A DNA stretch of 64,000 bases, from the NCBI RefSeq assembly GCF_900105095.1, contig NZ_LT629743.1:2480001-2544000 (forward strand), written 5' to 3'. Source of the stretch: Erythrobacter sp. HL-111 (lineage in GTDB: Bacteria > Pseudomonadota > Alphaproteobacteria > Sphingomonadales > Sphingomonadaceae). Positions within the stretch are counted from its first letter, which is position 1; each line of letters opens with the position of its first letter. A program made the position numbers and the translations under genes. A model generated the notes under the pieces. The model worked only from the letters and a program-made list of their open reading frames with translations. It was not told the origin of the DNA and made no database searches. Below, in pieces: positions 29,619 through 38,375 of the stretch.

Positions 29619-29636
29619 GTGACACGCCCGTGACGT
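29619..29636 (-). promoter_or_regulatory. Pho-box-like direct repeat upstream of the PstS-like pair
   Basis: On the minus strand the site reads ACGTCAC-GGGC-GTGTCAC: two 7-mers sharing GTCAC with an 11-base period and a 4-base spacer. This is the architecture of PhoB boxes (CTGTCAT-N4-CTGTCAT). It sits 58 bases before the start of the first PstS-like gene. The core GTCA is conserved in both halves; the outer positions differ from the enterobacterial consensus. Confidence 0.45.
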
Positions 29637-29766
29637 GAGCGGGCGCGGCCGGCGCATAGCCGCTCGTGACCCTCGGGTAAACGGCTGTCCTGCGGGCGGA
29701 AAGGGCCGCTTGCGAACGCCGCCCGGCTTAAGAGCATCGTAAGGCGTTCGCCCCTATTCGCGGGCC

Positions 29767-31608
29767 ATGGGAATGGTATCCTTTCGGTGGAAGCTGGCCG
29801 CGATTTTCGTGGCGCTGTCGGTGCTGCTCGCCGGGCCGATCCATGCTGCCGCGGAAGATGGCGCCGCCGCGGGAGTCAAGGCTATGGTTTCCGACCATCC
29901 CGGCTTTGCCCCGACCTGCCATGCCGCATCGGGCGAAGGGACGAGCATCCGGGCGATGGCGCGGAACGGCGCATGGGTGTGCGACGATCGGACCCCGCGC
30001 GCGGACCTGCCGGTCGCGTGGCTGCGCTTCGATGCGGAAAGCTGGGCCGGAGAGGAGCGACCGCGGCATTTCTTCACCCGAACCGCGCGTCACCAGGCGA
30101 TCGCCTTCGCCGCGCTCGACGCCGACGGGACGCTGCGGACCCGGTCCTTCACCGAGGCCGAGGCCCGCCCGCTTCCCGCCGGGCCGATCTTCGCCCTGCC
30201 CCTGCCCGAGATCCGCGAGGAGACGCGCGCGCTGATCGTCAGGGTCGAGCGGCCGCATTCGGTCCCGCTGCTGAGCGAGGCGCGACTGATCTACGACGTC
30301 GAGGACGCGGGATGGTCCGAACACGCGATGATGCTGCTCGCCATGGTCATCGGGATGCTGATCCTGCCGCTGTTCTTCGACCTCAGCTTCTTTGTCGTGC
30401 TGCGCGAGAAATTCGTCGCGCTGCACGCGGGGATGGTGCTCTCGATGATGACCTACGTGCTGTTCGCGGGCGGGCTGATCAGCGTGTTCTGGACCCTGCC
30501 GGTGGCGGTCGGCGCGGTGATCGGGCCGCTGTCCTACGCGATGGGATGCGGGCTGTCGGCGCTGTTCCTCGCCGAATTCCTCGAACGCGACGCGCAATCG
30601 CCGGCCATGCGCCGGCTGATGGTCGCGGTCGGCGTCTGGACGATCCTCGTGCCCGGGTTCTTCTCGCTGCAATGGCACGCGACCCAGGCGATCGATGATC
30701 GCGGCTATTTCCTCGCCATGCTGGTTGCCGCCTTCTTCACCAGCTTCGCGATCCTGCGCGCGATGTGGCGCGGCAGCCGTTCGGCGCGCTATCTCGCGCT
30801 CGGCTGGTTTCCGCTGATCGCCGCCTCGATCGAGCGGTCGCTGCGCGGGCTGGGCCTCTATGTCGGCCCCTCCAGCCTCGACCAGATGCTCTATGTCGCG
30901 ACCGGGATCGAGGTGATCGTGATGAGCCTCGCCATCGCCGACCGCTTCCTTGCGCTCCGGCGCGAACGCGACGCCGCGCTGACCGAGGCGCGGATGCTCG
31001 AGCAATTGTCGTCGCGCGATGCGCTGACCGGGCTGATGAACCGCCGCGCGCTGGAATCGCGCTTCGGCGAATTGCTGGCGCAGGGTTTCGACACCTTCGC
31101 GCTGGTCGATCTCGACCGGTTCAAGTACGTCAACGACCGTTATGGCCACCAGGCTGGCGACGGCGCGCTGATCGCCTGCGCGGCCGCACTGAGCGGGAAC
31201 GACGAACGCGATGCGGTCGCGGCGCGGCTTGGCGGGGAGGAATTCGTCGTCCTGCTGCGGGGCAAGCGCGCGCTCGAACGGGCGGAGAACCTGCGCCGCG
31301 CGATCCCCTTGCGGATCGCCTCGGAAGTGCCCGGCCTCGACCAGCCGGTCACGGCGAGCATGGGGGTGATCGAACTGCCGCGCGCTTCGGCCCATGCGCT
31401 GACCTTCGAGGATTTCTATTCGCGCGCCGACACGCTGATGTACGAGGCCAAGGCTTCGGGCCGCAACCGAATGAGCTACGAGAAGCTCACCATGTTCGAC
31501 AGCGCACCGCTCAGCCGGGCGGAGGCCATGGCTGAAACCGGGACCGGGCTCGGGGCGGAACGGACACCGGCCGGGGAGCCGCGGACGACGGGCGCCCGGG
31601 CGGCCTAG
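29767..31608 (+). CDS. Diguanylate cyclase with periplasmic and 7TM sensory region
   Basis: The 613-residue protein has a signal peptide (to about residue 28), a periplasmic domain of about 150 residues, and seven hydrophobic helices (about 185-395) resembling 7TMR-DISM modules. A short coiled coil leads to a C-terminal GGDEF domain. The active site is intact as RLGGEEFVVLL near residue 487, with SSRDALTGLMNRRALESRF at the domain start. The inhibitory RxxD site is not conserved: the Asp position is Ala in ERDAVAARLGGEEF. It should make c-di-GMP in response to an extracellular or membrane cue. The gene diverges from the PstS-like pair. Confidence 0.88.
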   Translation: MGMVSFRWKLAAIFVALSVLLAGPIHAAAEDGAAAGVKAMVSDHPGFAPTCHAASGEGTSIRAMARNGAWVCDDRTPRADLPVAWLRFDAESWAGEERPRHFFTRTARHQAIAFAALDADGTLRTRSFTEAEARPLPAGPIFALPLPEIREETRALIVRVERPHSVPLLSEARLIYDVEDAGWSEHAMMLLAMVIGMLILPLFFDLSFFVVLREKFVALHAGMVLSMMTYVLFAGGLISVFWTLPVAVGAVIGPLSYAMGCGLSALFLAEFLERDAQSPAMRRLMVAVGVWTILVPGFFSLQWHATQAIDDRGYFLAMLVAAFFTSFAILRAMWRGSRSARYLALGWFPLIAASIERSLRGLGLYVGPSSLDQMLYVATGIEVIVMSLAIADRFLALRRERDAALTEARMLEQLSSRDALTGLMNRRALESRFGELLAQGFDTFALVDLDRFKYVNDRYGHQAGDGALIACAAALSGNDERDAVAARLGGEEFVVLLRGKRALERAENLRRAIPLRIASEVPGLDQPVTASMGVIELPRASAHALTFEDFYSRADTLMYEAKASGRNRMSYEKLTMFDSAPLSRAEAMAETGTGLGAERTPAGEPRTTGARAA

Positions 31609-31671
31609 GGCGATTTCCGGCGCGGCGGAATGACCGCGAGACCCCGGGAAATCGCGGCAGGCCAGGGAATT

Positions 31672-32082
31672 CTAGCCGCCCGGTGCGCGGAACGGCGCGA
31701 TGATCTCGTCCCGCACGCGGGCGAGCCGCCCGCTCTCCCGGTCGAGCATGGCCCAGGTCGTCGCCGCGCTCACGATCTTCTTGCCCGCGTCATCGGTGAA
31801 TTCGACGTGGCGGACCGATTTCGCGCCTTTGGGTTCGCCCCCGATCCAGGTTGCGCCATGCGCGACCTCTCCTTCGGCGATGTTGCCGCGGTAGTCGATC
31901 TCGTGCCGGATCACGACCCAGAAGAAGGCGGCGACGTGTTCGGGCCGCGCCGCCGCCTCCCAGTGCGCCGTGGCGAGGTCCTGGATCCACTGGACCCAGA
32001 CGGTGTTGTTGACGTGGCCGAGCTCGTCGATGTGCTGCGGCCCGGCCACGAAGGTGCGACGGAAGACGGGCGCGGCGGTCAT
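31672..32082 (-). CDS. Acyl-CoA thioesterase of the 4-hydroxybenzoyl-CoA thioesterase (hotdog) type
   Basis: Starting at ATG 32082 the protein is 136 residues, the size of a single hotdog domain. The active-site region reads IDELGHVNNTVWVQWIQDLA, matching the D-x-x-x-H-V-N-N pattern of the 4HBT/YbgC group. VVIRHEIDYRGNIAEGEV follows, as in that family. It hydrolyses a CoA thioester of unknown acyl chain. The start overlaps the stop of the upstream oligopeptidase gene as ATGA, so the two are translated from one message. Confidence 0.87.
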   Translation of the reverse strand: MTAAPVFRRTFVAGPQHIDELGHVNNTVWVQWIQDLATAHWEAAARPEHVAAFFWVVIRHEIDYRGNIAEGEVAHGATWIGGEPKGAKSVRHVEFTDDAGKKIVSAATTWAMLDRESGRLARVRDEIIAPFRAPGG

Positions 32083-34313
32083 CCGCCCTGCTTCTCGCCC
32101 GTCTTGGGCGCCATGCCCATCTGCCACAGGATGAAGGCGAATTCCTCGGCGGTCTCGTAGAGCGAATTCCACCGCCCCGACTTGCCGCCATGGCCCGCGC
32201 CCATGTTGGTCTTGAGCAGGAGCACGTTGTCGTCCGTCTTGGTGTCCCGCAGCCTGGCCACCCACTTGGCCGGCTCCCAGTATGTCACGCGCGGATCGTT
32301 GAGCCCCGCCGTCACCAGCATCGGCGGATAATCCTGCGCCTTGACCTGGTCATAGGGCGAATAGGACAGGATATAGGCAAAGGCCTGCTTGTCCTCGATC
32401 GGATTGCCCCATTCCTGCCATTCGCCCGGCGTCAGCGGCAGGTCCTTGTTGAGCATGGTGTTCAGCACGTCGACGAACGGCACGTGCGCGACGATCGCGC
32501 CATATTGCCCGGGGTCCTGGTTGACGATCGCGCCCATCAGCTCGCCGCCGGCCGAACCGCCGCTCGCCGTGACCATGCCCTCGGCGGTGTAACCCTTGGC
32601 GATCAGGCCGCGCCCCGCATCGACGAAGTCGTTGAAGGTGTTGGTGCGCTCGAACAGCTTGCCCTGCAGGTACCAGCGCCGCCCGAGATCGTCGCCGCCG
32701 CGGATATGGGCGATGGCATAGGCGAAGCCGCGATCGACGAGGCTGAGGCGCGTGGTCGAAAAGCCCGGCGGGACGGCATAGCCGTAGGCGCCATAGGCAT
32801 AGAGGTGAAGCGGCCCCGGTCCCTCGATGCCCTGTTCCTTCAGGATCTCCGCGCGGTCCTTGCGCATCACCACGCTCACCGGCACCATGGTCCCGTCGCG
32901 CGCCTCGATCGTCAGGCGCTCGGTGACGTATCGCGCAGCGTCGTAGCCCGACGGGATTTCCTGCTGCTTGAGCAGTTCGAGGCTGCCGCTCGCGACGTCG
33001 TAGTCATAGACCGTCGCGGGCGTGACCATGCTTTCGTAGGACAGGCGCAGTTTCGACTGGTCGTATTCGGGATTGTTCGAAAGGCCCGCGACATAGCTCG
33101 CCTCGCCGAAGGCAATGGGCTGCGCTTCCCCGATCGCATCGTAGGAGCGCAGCTGGATCTGGTCGAGACCGTCGAGGCGCCCCTCGGTGACGAGGAAGTC
33201 CCTGAACAGCTCGAAATCGGTGAGGTAGAAGTCGGAGGATCCCGCGATCACCGTCTCCCATTCGCCCGGATTGTCGAGCCTCGCCCGGGCGAGGCGGAAA
33301 TTGACGTGTTCGTCGTTGGTGAGGATGAAAAGCTCCCCGTCGCGCACGTCGACCTCGTATTCGACGCCCTTCGCCCGGGGTTTGACGAGGATCGGCTCGG
33401 CGGTCGGATCGTCGGCGGGGACGAGGCGCACCTCGCTCGTCTCGTTGTCGCCGGTTGCGATGATCAGCCAGTCCTCCTGCGCCGAAAGGCCTGCGCCGAC
33501 GCCGAAGCTTTCGTCCTTCTCCTCGTAGAGCGTGACGTCGTCCTCGACCGGCGTGCCGATGACATGCAGCTTCGCCTCGAGCGTGCGCCATTCCTCGGTC
33601 GAGGGGCCGTAGACGAGCGCGCTGTCGTTCATCACCCAGGTGAGCCCGCTGCGAAGGTTCGGAATTTCGTCCGGCAGGAGTTCGCCGGTCTCGAGGTCCT
33701 TGATCCGCCCGACATAGCGTTCCGACCCGTTGGTGTCGGTGGCATAGGCGAGATAGCGCCCGTTCCTGCTGATCGAGAACGCGCCGAGGCGGAAATATTC
33801 GAACCCTTCGGCCAGCGCGTTCTCGTCGAGGATCAGCTGCGCTTCGCCCCCGGCGACGGGCTTGCGGTAGTGCTTGCGATACTGGGCGCCTTCCTCGAAT
33901 TCGGACCAGTAGAGAAAGTCGCCGTCCTTCTGCGGAACGGTGCTGTCGTCCTCCTTGATCCGCGCGCGCATTTCGGTGAACAGCGCTTCGGTGAAGTCCT
34001 TGCGGGCCGCCATGTTGGCCTCGAACCAGGCGTTCTCGGCTTCGAGGTAGGCGAGCACGTCCTTGTCGTCGACCTGCGGATAGGACTTGTCGTAGAGCCA
34101 GTCATAGGGGTCGGAAATCGTGATCCCGTGCCGGGTGTAGCTGTGTTCGCGCTTCTCGGCGATCGGGGGGGAGGTGGGCGCGCTCTTGTGTGCGGTCACT
34201 TGGGTCTCTTCCTTGCTGGCTTGGGCGGCCTCGCGCGCACTGGCGGGCGCGAGGGACATCGCGGCGGCGGCGGCGGCGGCGGCGGCGATCAGGGCGAGGC
34301 GGGAAATCGTCAT
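32079..34313 (-). CDS. S9 family peptidase, oligopeptidase B-like, secreted
   Basis: The 744-residue protein has an unusual signal peptide with nine consecutive Ala residues followed by AMSLAPASA. Then come an N-terminal beta-propeller (SYTRHGITISDPYDWLYD) and a C-terminal alpha/beta hydrolase. The catalytic triad is visible as Ser in SGGSAGGELMG near residue 587, Asp in AGLNDPRV and His in GAGHGGKSGRW. It resembles oligopeptidase B/prolyl oligopeptidase, cutting short peptides after basic or Pro residues; here it is probably periplasmic. The signal peptide codons form a GCC trinucleotide tract. Confidence 0.9.
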   Translation of the reverse strand: MTISRLALIAAAAAAAAAMSLAPASAREAAQASKEETQVTAHKSAPTSPPIAEKREHSYTRHGITISDPYDWLYDKSYPQVDDKDVLAYLEAENAWFEANMAARKDFTEALFTEMRARIKEDDSTVPQKDGDFLYWSEFEEGAQYRKHYRKPVAGGEAQLILDENALAEGFEYFRLGAFSISRNGRYLAYATDTNGSERYVGRIKDLETGELLPDEIPNLRSGLTWVMNDSALVYGPSTEEWRTLEAKLHVIGTPVEDDVTLYEEKDESFGVGAGLSAQEDWLIIATGDNETSEVRLVPADDPTAEPILVKPRAKGVEYEVDVRDGELFILTNDEHVNFRLARARLDNPGEWETVIAGSSDFYLTDFELFRDFLVTEGRLDGLDQIQLRSYDAIGEAQPIAFGEASYVAGLSNNPEYDQSKLRLSYESMVTPATVYDYDVASGSLELLKQQEIPSGYDAARYVTERLTIEARDGTMVPVSVVMRKDRAEILKEQGIEGPGPLHLYAYGAYGYAVPPGFSTTRLSLVDRGFAYAIAHIRGGDDLGRRWYLQGKLFERTNTFNDFVDAGRGLIAKGYTAEGMVTASGGSAGGELMGAIVNQDPGQYGAIVAHVPFVDVLNTMLNKDLPLTPGEWQEWGNPIEDKQAFAYILSYSPYDQVKAQDYPPMLVTAGLNDPRVTYWEPAKWVARLRDTKTDDNVLLLKTNMGAGHGGKSGRWNSLYETAEEFAFILWQMGMAPKTGEKQGG
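34261..34287. repeat. Trinucleotide (GCG/GCC) tract coding for poly-Ala in a signal peptide
   Basis: Nine GCG units on the plus strand encode the nine-Ala core of the S9 peptidase signal peptide. Repeat-number change would lengthen or shorten the hydrophobic core without shifting frame. Confidence 0.85.
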
Positions 34314-34467
34314 GGCAGGCCATCCTGTGCTGGAAACCGGCCCCGGGACCGGGGCACGGGTGGAAAGCCGCGATCTCGCGGGCTATGTCGGTATCTAGAC
34401 GAACACGCCCGCGCGGCAAGGGCGCGCAGCAAGTGATCGCGCCCGCGGAAAGGACAGGAATTCGCCA

Positions 34468-36279
34468 ATGCTCATGCAAACCCACGAAGCGCGCCTCAAG
34501 GCGCTGCGCGAGGAACTCAAGCGCCGCGACCTGGGGGGCTTCATCGTGCCCATTTCCGACGAGCACATGAGCGAATATGTCGGCGACTATGCCCAGCGGC
34601 TGCACTGGCTGACCGGCTTCGGCGGCTCGGCGGGCTTTGCCGCGGTGACGCTGGCCAGGGCCGCGATCTTCGTCGACGGGCGCTACACCGTGCAGGTGCA
34701 GGGGCAGGTCGATGGCGCGCTGTTCGAATATCGGGGCATCCCGAAGGACAGCCTTGCCGACTGGCTCAGGGGTGCCGCCGAAAAGGGCGAGCGGGTGGCC
34801 TATGATCCCTGGCTGCACACGCAGGGCTCGGTGGACAGGCTGGAGCGCGCGCTCGAGGGCAGCGGGATCGAACTGGTCGCGGCGGACGGGAACCCGATCG
34901 ACGCGGTATGGGCCGACCGGCCCCAGCCTTCCCCGGCGCAGGCGATCGTCCACGACGAAACGCTCGCGGGCCGCTCCTCGGCGGAAAAGCGCGGCGAGGT
35001 CGCCGACTGGCTGGCGCGGGAGGGCTTCGACGCGGTCGTCGTCCCGGCGCTCGATTCGGTCGCCTGGCTGCTCAACATCCGCGGGTCCGACGTGGCGCAC
35101 ACGCCCGTCTCCCACGCCTATGTCATCGCCCATGCCGACGGCCACGCGGAACTCTTCATCGCGCCGGGCAAGGTCACGGGCGAACTCGTCAAGCATCTCG
35201 GCAACGCGGTGACGATCAGGGACCGCGCCGAATTCGAAGGCGCGCTCGCCACGATGAAGGGCAAGCGGGTCAGCGTCGATCCCGATTTCGGCGTCGCCGG
35301 CATCGCCCAGGCCCTGCGCGCGGGAGGGGCGAGCGTCGCCTTCCGGCAGGACCCGACGATCCTTGCCAAGGCGATCAAGAACCCGGTCGAACAGCAGGGC
35401 CACCGCGACGCGCAGGCCGCCGACGGGGCGGCGGTGTCGCGCTTCCTGCGCTGGATCGAGGAGAACGCGCCGGGGGGCGAGGTCGACGAACTCTCCGCCG
35501 CCGCGCGGCTCGAAGCCTTCCGCCGCGAGCATGGCGACCTGCGCGATACGAGCTTCGACACGATCTCGGCCGCCGCGGGCCACGCCGCGCTGCCGCATTA
35601 CCGGGTGGACGAGGACAGCAACATCGCCATCCCGCCGGGCTCGATCTACCTCGTCGACTCGGGCGGGCAGTATCCCGCCGGCACGACCGACATCACCCGC
35701 ACGGTGTGGGTGGGGCCGGGCGAACCCACGGCGGAGATGAAGGACCGCTTCACCCGCGTCCTGAAGGGGCACATCCAGATCGACCGCGCGATCTTCCCGC
35801 AGGGGACCAGCGGCGGCCAGCTCGATAGCTTCGCGCGGCAATATCTCTGGGAAGCGGGGGTGGATTACGCCCACGGCACCGGCCACGGGGTCGGCAGCTT
35901 CCTCGGCGTGCACGAAGGCCCGCAGCGCATCGCCAAGCATTCGGGCGGGCAGGCCGGGACCGGGCAGGAGCTGTTCGCGGGCATGATCTGCTCGAACGAA
36001 CCGGGCTATTACAAGGCCGACGCCTTCGGGATCCGGATCGAGAACCTCGTGCTGATCGTGGACAAGCACATCGAGGGCGCGGAAGGCGAATGGCTCGGCT
36101 TCGAAACGCTCACCTTCGTGCCGATCGACCGCCGCCTGATCGAACCCGCGCTGCTCACCGAGATCGAGATCGACTGGCTCGACACCTATCACGCAAGGGT
36201 GCGCGAAATCGTCGCCCCGCGCCTGTCGGGCGAGGATCTTGCCTGGCTCGAACGCGAGACCGGGCCGCTGCTCGGGTGA
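34468..36279 (+). CDS. Aminopeptidase P family (Xaa-Pro aminopeptidase)
   Basis: The 603-residue protein has the three-part layout of large aminopeptidases P: two creatinase N-like domains and a pita-bread metallopeptidase domain. Metal ligands are visible in YLVDSGGQYPAGTTDITRT (two Asp), HGTGHGVGSFLGVHEG (His), MICSNEPGYY (Glu) and FETLTFVPID (Glu). It removes an N-terminal residue preceding Pro, using two manganese ions, in the cytosol; no signal peptide is seen. ATG 34468 has AGGA eight bases upstream; a second ATG two codons later is also possible. A parS-like site follows 26 bases after its stop. Confidence 0.93.
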   Translation: MLMQTHEARLKALREELKRRDLGGFIVPISDEHMSEYVGDYAQRLHWLTGFGGSAGFAAVTLARAAIFVDGRYTVQVQGQVDGALFEYRGIPKDSLADWLRGAAEKGERVAYDPWLHTQGSVDRLERALEGSGIELVAADGNPIDAVWADRPQPSPAQAIVHDETLAGRSSAEKRGEVADWLAREGFDAVVVPALDSVAWLLNIRGSDVAHTPVSHAYVIAHADGHAELFIAPGKVTGELVKHLGNAVTIRDRAEFEGALATMKGKRVSVDPDFGVAGIAQALRAGGASVAFRQDPTILAKAIKNPVEQQGHRDAQAADGAAVSRFLRWIEENAPGGEVDELSAAARLEAFRREHGDLRDTSFDTISAAAGHAALPHYRVDEDSNIAIPPGSIYLVDSGGQYPAGTTDITRTVWVGPGEPTAEMKDRFTRVLKGHIQIDRAIFPQGTSGGQLDSFARQYLWEAGVDYAHGTGHGVGSFLGVHEGPQRIAKHSGGQAGTGQELFAGMICSNEPGYYKADAFGIRIENLVLIVDKHIEGAEGEWLGFETLTFVPIDRRLIEPALLTEIEIDWLDTYHARVREIVAPRLSGEDLAWLERETGPLLG

Positions 36280-36305
36280 TTGCCGCAGCCTTCGTGTTCG
36301 CGTAA

Positions 36306-36321
36306 TGTTCCACGTGGAACG
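36306..36321. other. Candidate chromosomal parS site (ParB-binding)
   Basis: The sequence TGTTCCACGTGGAACG contains a perfect 14-base palindrome GTTCCACGTGGAAC at 36307-36320. It matches the conserved bacterial parS consensus (TGTTYCACGTGRAACA) at every position except the last. It lies in the intergenic gap between aminopeptidase P and the VOC gene. No other site of this form was noticed in the window, and parA/parB are not here. Confidence 0.75.
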
Positions 36322-36362
36322 AGTCGCCCGCAAGGGGCGCTCGTCGATCGGAGGACACGGAC

Positions 36363-36746
36363 ATGATCGGCTACGTAACGCTCGGCACCAACGACCTCGA
36401 ACGCGCGGCGCGATTCTACGATGCGCTCGCGCGGCACTGGGGCGTTGGGCGGATGATGGAATTCGACCAGTTCATCGCCTGGGGCGACATGGAATCGCCG
36501 CAGGCCGCGATCGCGGCGACCAGGCCGTTCGACGGCAACGCGGCGAGCGTCGGCAACGGCACGATGGTCGCGCTGATGGTGGACAGTCCGGAAAAGGTCC
36601 ACGCGGTCTACGACACCGCGCTCGCTCACGGCGGGACCGACGAGGGCGCGCCCGGCCCGCGCGGGGATGACGGTTTCTACGCGGGCTATTTCCGCGACCC
36701 GGACGGGAACAAGCTCAACGTCTTCTGCATGACCGAGTCGGCCTGA
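36363..36746 (+). CDS. VOC family (glyoxalase/bleomycin resistance-like) protein
   Basis: The 127-residue protein begins IGYVTLGTNDLERAARFYDAL and ends YFRDPDGNKLNVFC, the two characteristic paired-beta-alpha-beta-beta-beta ends of vicinal oxygen chelate proteins. ATG 36363 has GGAGGA about seven bases upstream. Members bind a metal and act on small molecules such as methylglyoxal adducts, but no substrate can be assigned here. The candidate parS site lies 42 bases before the start. Confidence 0.85.
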   Translation: MIGYVTLGTNDLERAARFYDALARHWGVGRMMEFDQFIAWGDMESPQAAIAATRPFDGNAASVGNGTMVALMVDSPEKVHAVYDTALAHGGTDEGAPGPRGDDGFYAGYFRDPDGNKLNVFCMTESA

Positions 36747-36873
36747 GGCTTTCGCCCGGGTGAACGCGGCCGCGTGCGCGATACAAGCCGCGACACATTC
36801 GCCTTCGCCCGGCAAAATCCTGCGACATCCGCGCTCTAGAAAGGTCCCGTCGAAACCCTTTCGGAGAATGACG

Positions 36874-37566
36874 ATGAACAAGCTTGCCCTCACCTTTTCG
36901 AGCGCCGCGCTCGCGCTCGCCCTCGGCGTCGGCGGCATCGCCCTTGCCGCGCAGGACGGGCCGCGCCCGGGCGGTGCCGACAGCGACGGCGACGGGCTGG
37001 TCACGCTTGCGGAAGCAAAGGCCCGCGCGGCCGAGCGGTTCGAGCGGATGGACGCCAACGGCGACGGCGTGATCGACGCCGAAGACCGCGCCGCGCGGCA
37101 GGCCGGGCGTTTCGCCAGGGCCGATGCCGACGGCGACGGGGAAATCACCGCCGCCGAGATCGCCGCGATGCGCGAGGCGCGTGAGGCGCGCCGCGCCGAA
37201 CGCCGCGAAGCCCGGCTGGCCCGGATGATGGAACGCTTCGACAGCGACGGGAGCGGCGGCCTGTCCGAGGCGGAACTCGCCGCCATGCGCGAAGCGCGTG
37301 TCGAAATGCTCGGCGAAGGCCGCGGCCGCGGGATGGGCCACGCCCGCCGCGGCGGCGGGATGCACGGCATGAAGATGCTGGCCCGCGCCGACACCGATGG
37401 CGACGGGGCGGTCAGCCGGCCTGAGTTCGATGCGATGGTCGAGGCCCGCTTCGCCGCGCTCGACACCGACGCCTCGGGCACGATCAGCGCCGGGGAACGC
37501 GAAGCCGCCCGCGCGCAGAGCAAGGCCCGGATGATGGAACGCCGCGCCGCCCCGCCCGCCGAATGA
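36874..37566 (+). CDS. Secreted EF-hand calcium-binding protein with six EF loops
   Basis: From ATG 36874 (GGAGA seven bases upstream) the 230-residue product has a signal peptide ending near ALAAQDG. Six EF-hand loops follow: DSDGDGLVTLAE, DANGDGVIDAED, DADGDGEITAAE, DSDGSGGLSEAE, DTDGDGAVSRPE and DTDASGTISAGE. Between loops 4 and 5 lies a Gly/His/Met-rich stretch (GMGHARRGGGMHGMKM) that could bind a soft metal. It is presumably periplasmic. Its stop overlaps an ATG of the following response regulator frame as ATGA, linking it to the two-component genes. The physiological ligand is inferred to be calcium from the loops only. Confidence 0.88.
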   Translation: MNKLALTFSSAALALALGVGGIALAAQDGPRPGGADSDGDGLVTLAEAKARAAERFERMDANGDGVIDAEDRAARQAGRFARADADGDGEITAAEIAAMREAREARRAERREARLARMMERFDSDGSGGLSEAELAAMREARVEMLGEGRGRGMGHARRGGGMHGMKMLARADTDGDGAVSRPEFDAMVEARFAALDTDASGTISAGEREAARAQSKARMMERRAAPPAE

Positions 37567-37628
37567 GATTTCCTGCGGCCTGCCGCGCCCTTGCGCGGCG
37601 GGCCGCTGCCCCGCATGAACCAGAGGCG

Positions 37629-38375
37629 ATGACCCCGGCGTCCGACAGACCCCGCATCCTCCTCGTCGACGACGAGCCGGACCTGCGCGAACCGCTCGCG
37701 GAATATCTCGCCGGGCAGGGCTTCGCCGTGACCGAGGCCGAAAGCGCCGCGGCCGCGCGCGCGCGGATCGCCGAAAGCACGCCCGATCTCGTCCTGCTCG
37801 ACATCATGATGCCGGGCGAGGACGGCCTCTCGCTGTGCCGCCATCTCGTCGAGACGCGCCGCCTGCCGGTCATCTTCCTGACCGCGCGGAGCGAGGCGAC
37901 CGATCGCATCGTCGGGCTCGAACTGGGCGCGGACGATTACGTGGTCAAGCCGTTCGAGCCGCGCGAGCTCGTCGCCCGCATCCGCACCGTGCTGCGCCGG
38001 GTCCTGCGCGGGGCTTCGCCGCAGGAACGGGCCGAGGACTGGCATTACCTCTTCGAAGGCTGGCGGCTCGACCCGCTCAAGCGCAAGCTGACCGATCCCG
38101 AAGGCGTCTGCGTCCCCCTTTCGACCGCCGAATTCCGCCTGCTGCGCGCCCTGCTCGACCATCCGCGCGCCGTGCTCGACCGCGACCGCCTGCTCGACAT
38201 GGTGCAGGGCCGCACCGCGCACCTGTTCGACCGCGCGGTCGACAACCAGATCAGCCGGCTGCGCCGCAAGGTCGAGGCCGACAGCCGCAACCCCCTGCTC
38301 ATCCAGACCGTGCGCGGCGGCGGCTACCGCCTCGCCGCAGAGGTGCGTCGCGTGCCGCCGGACAGCGCCCCTTGA
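37629..38375 (+). CDS. OmpR-type response regulator
   Basis: The 248-residue protein has a receiver domain (ILLVDDEPDLREPL; phospho-acceptor Asp about residue 58 in VLLDIMMPGEDG; conserved Lys in DDYVVKPFEPREL). A C-terminal winged helix follows (PLSTAEFRLLRALLDHP to IQTVRGGGYRL). It should bind DNA when phosphorylated by the adjacent kinase. Start choice is open: ATG 37629 gives the normal N-terminus, whereas ATG 37563 would overlap the EF-hand stop as ATGA and add 22 Arg/Ala-rich residues. The stop overlaps the kinase start as TTGA. Confidence 0.92.
   Translation: MTPASDRPRILLVDDEPDLREPLAEYLAGQGFAVTEAESAAAARARIAESTPDLVLLDIMMPGEDGLSLCRHLVETRRLPVIFLTARSEATDRIVGLELGADDYVVKPFEPRELVARIRTVLRRVLRGASPQERAEDWHYLFEGWRLDPLKRKLTDPEGVCVPLSTAEFRLLRALLDHPRAVLDRDRLLDMVQGRTAHLFDRAVDNQISRLRRKVEADSRNPLLIQTVRGGGYRLAAEVRRVPPDSAP

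Noticed and set aside
37563..37628. Upstream ATG 37563 as the definite start of the response regulator
   Set aside because: It forms an ATGA overlap but adds 22 Arg/Ala-rich residues before the receiver domain; kept only as an alternative.
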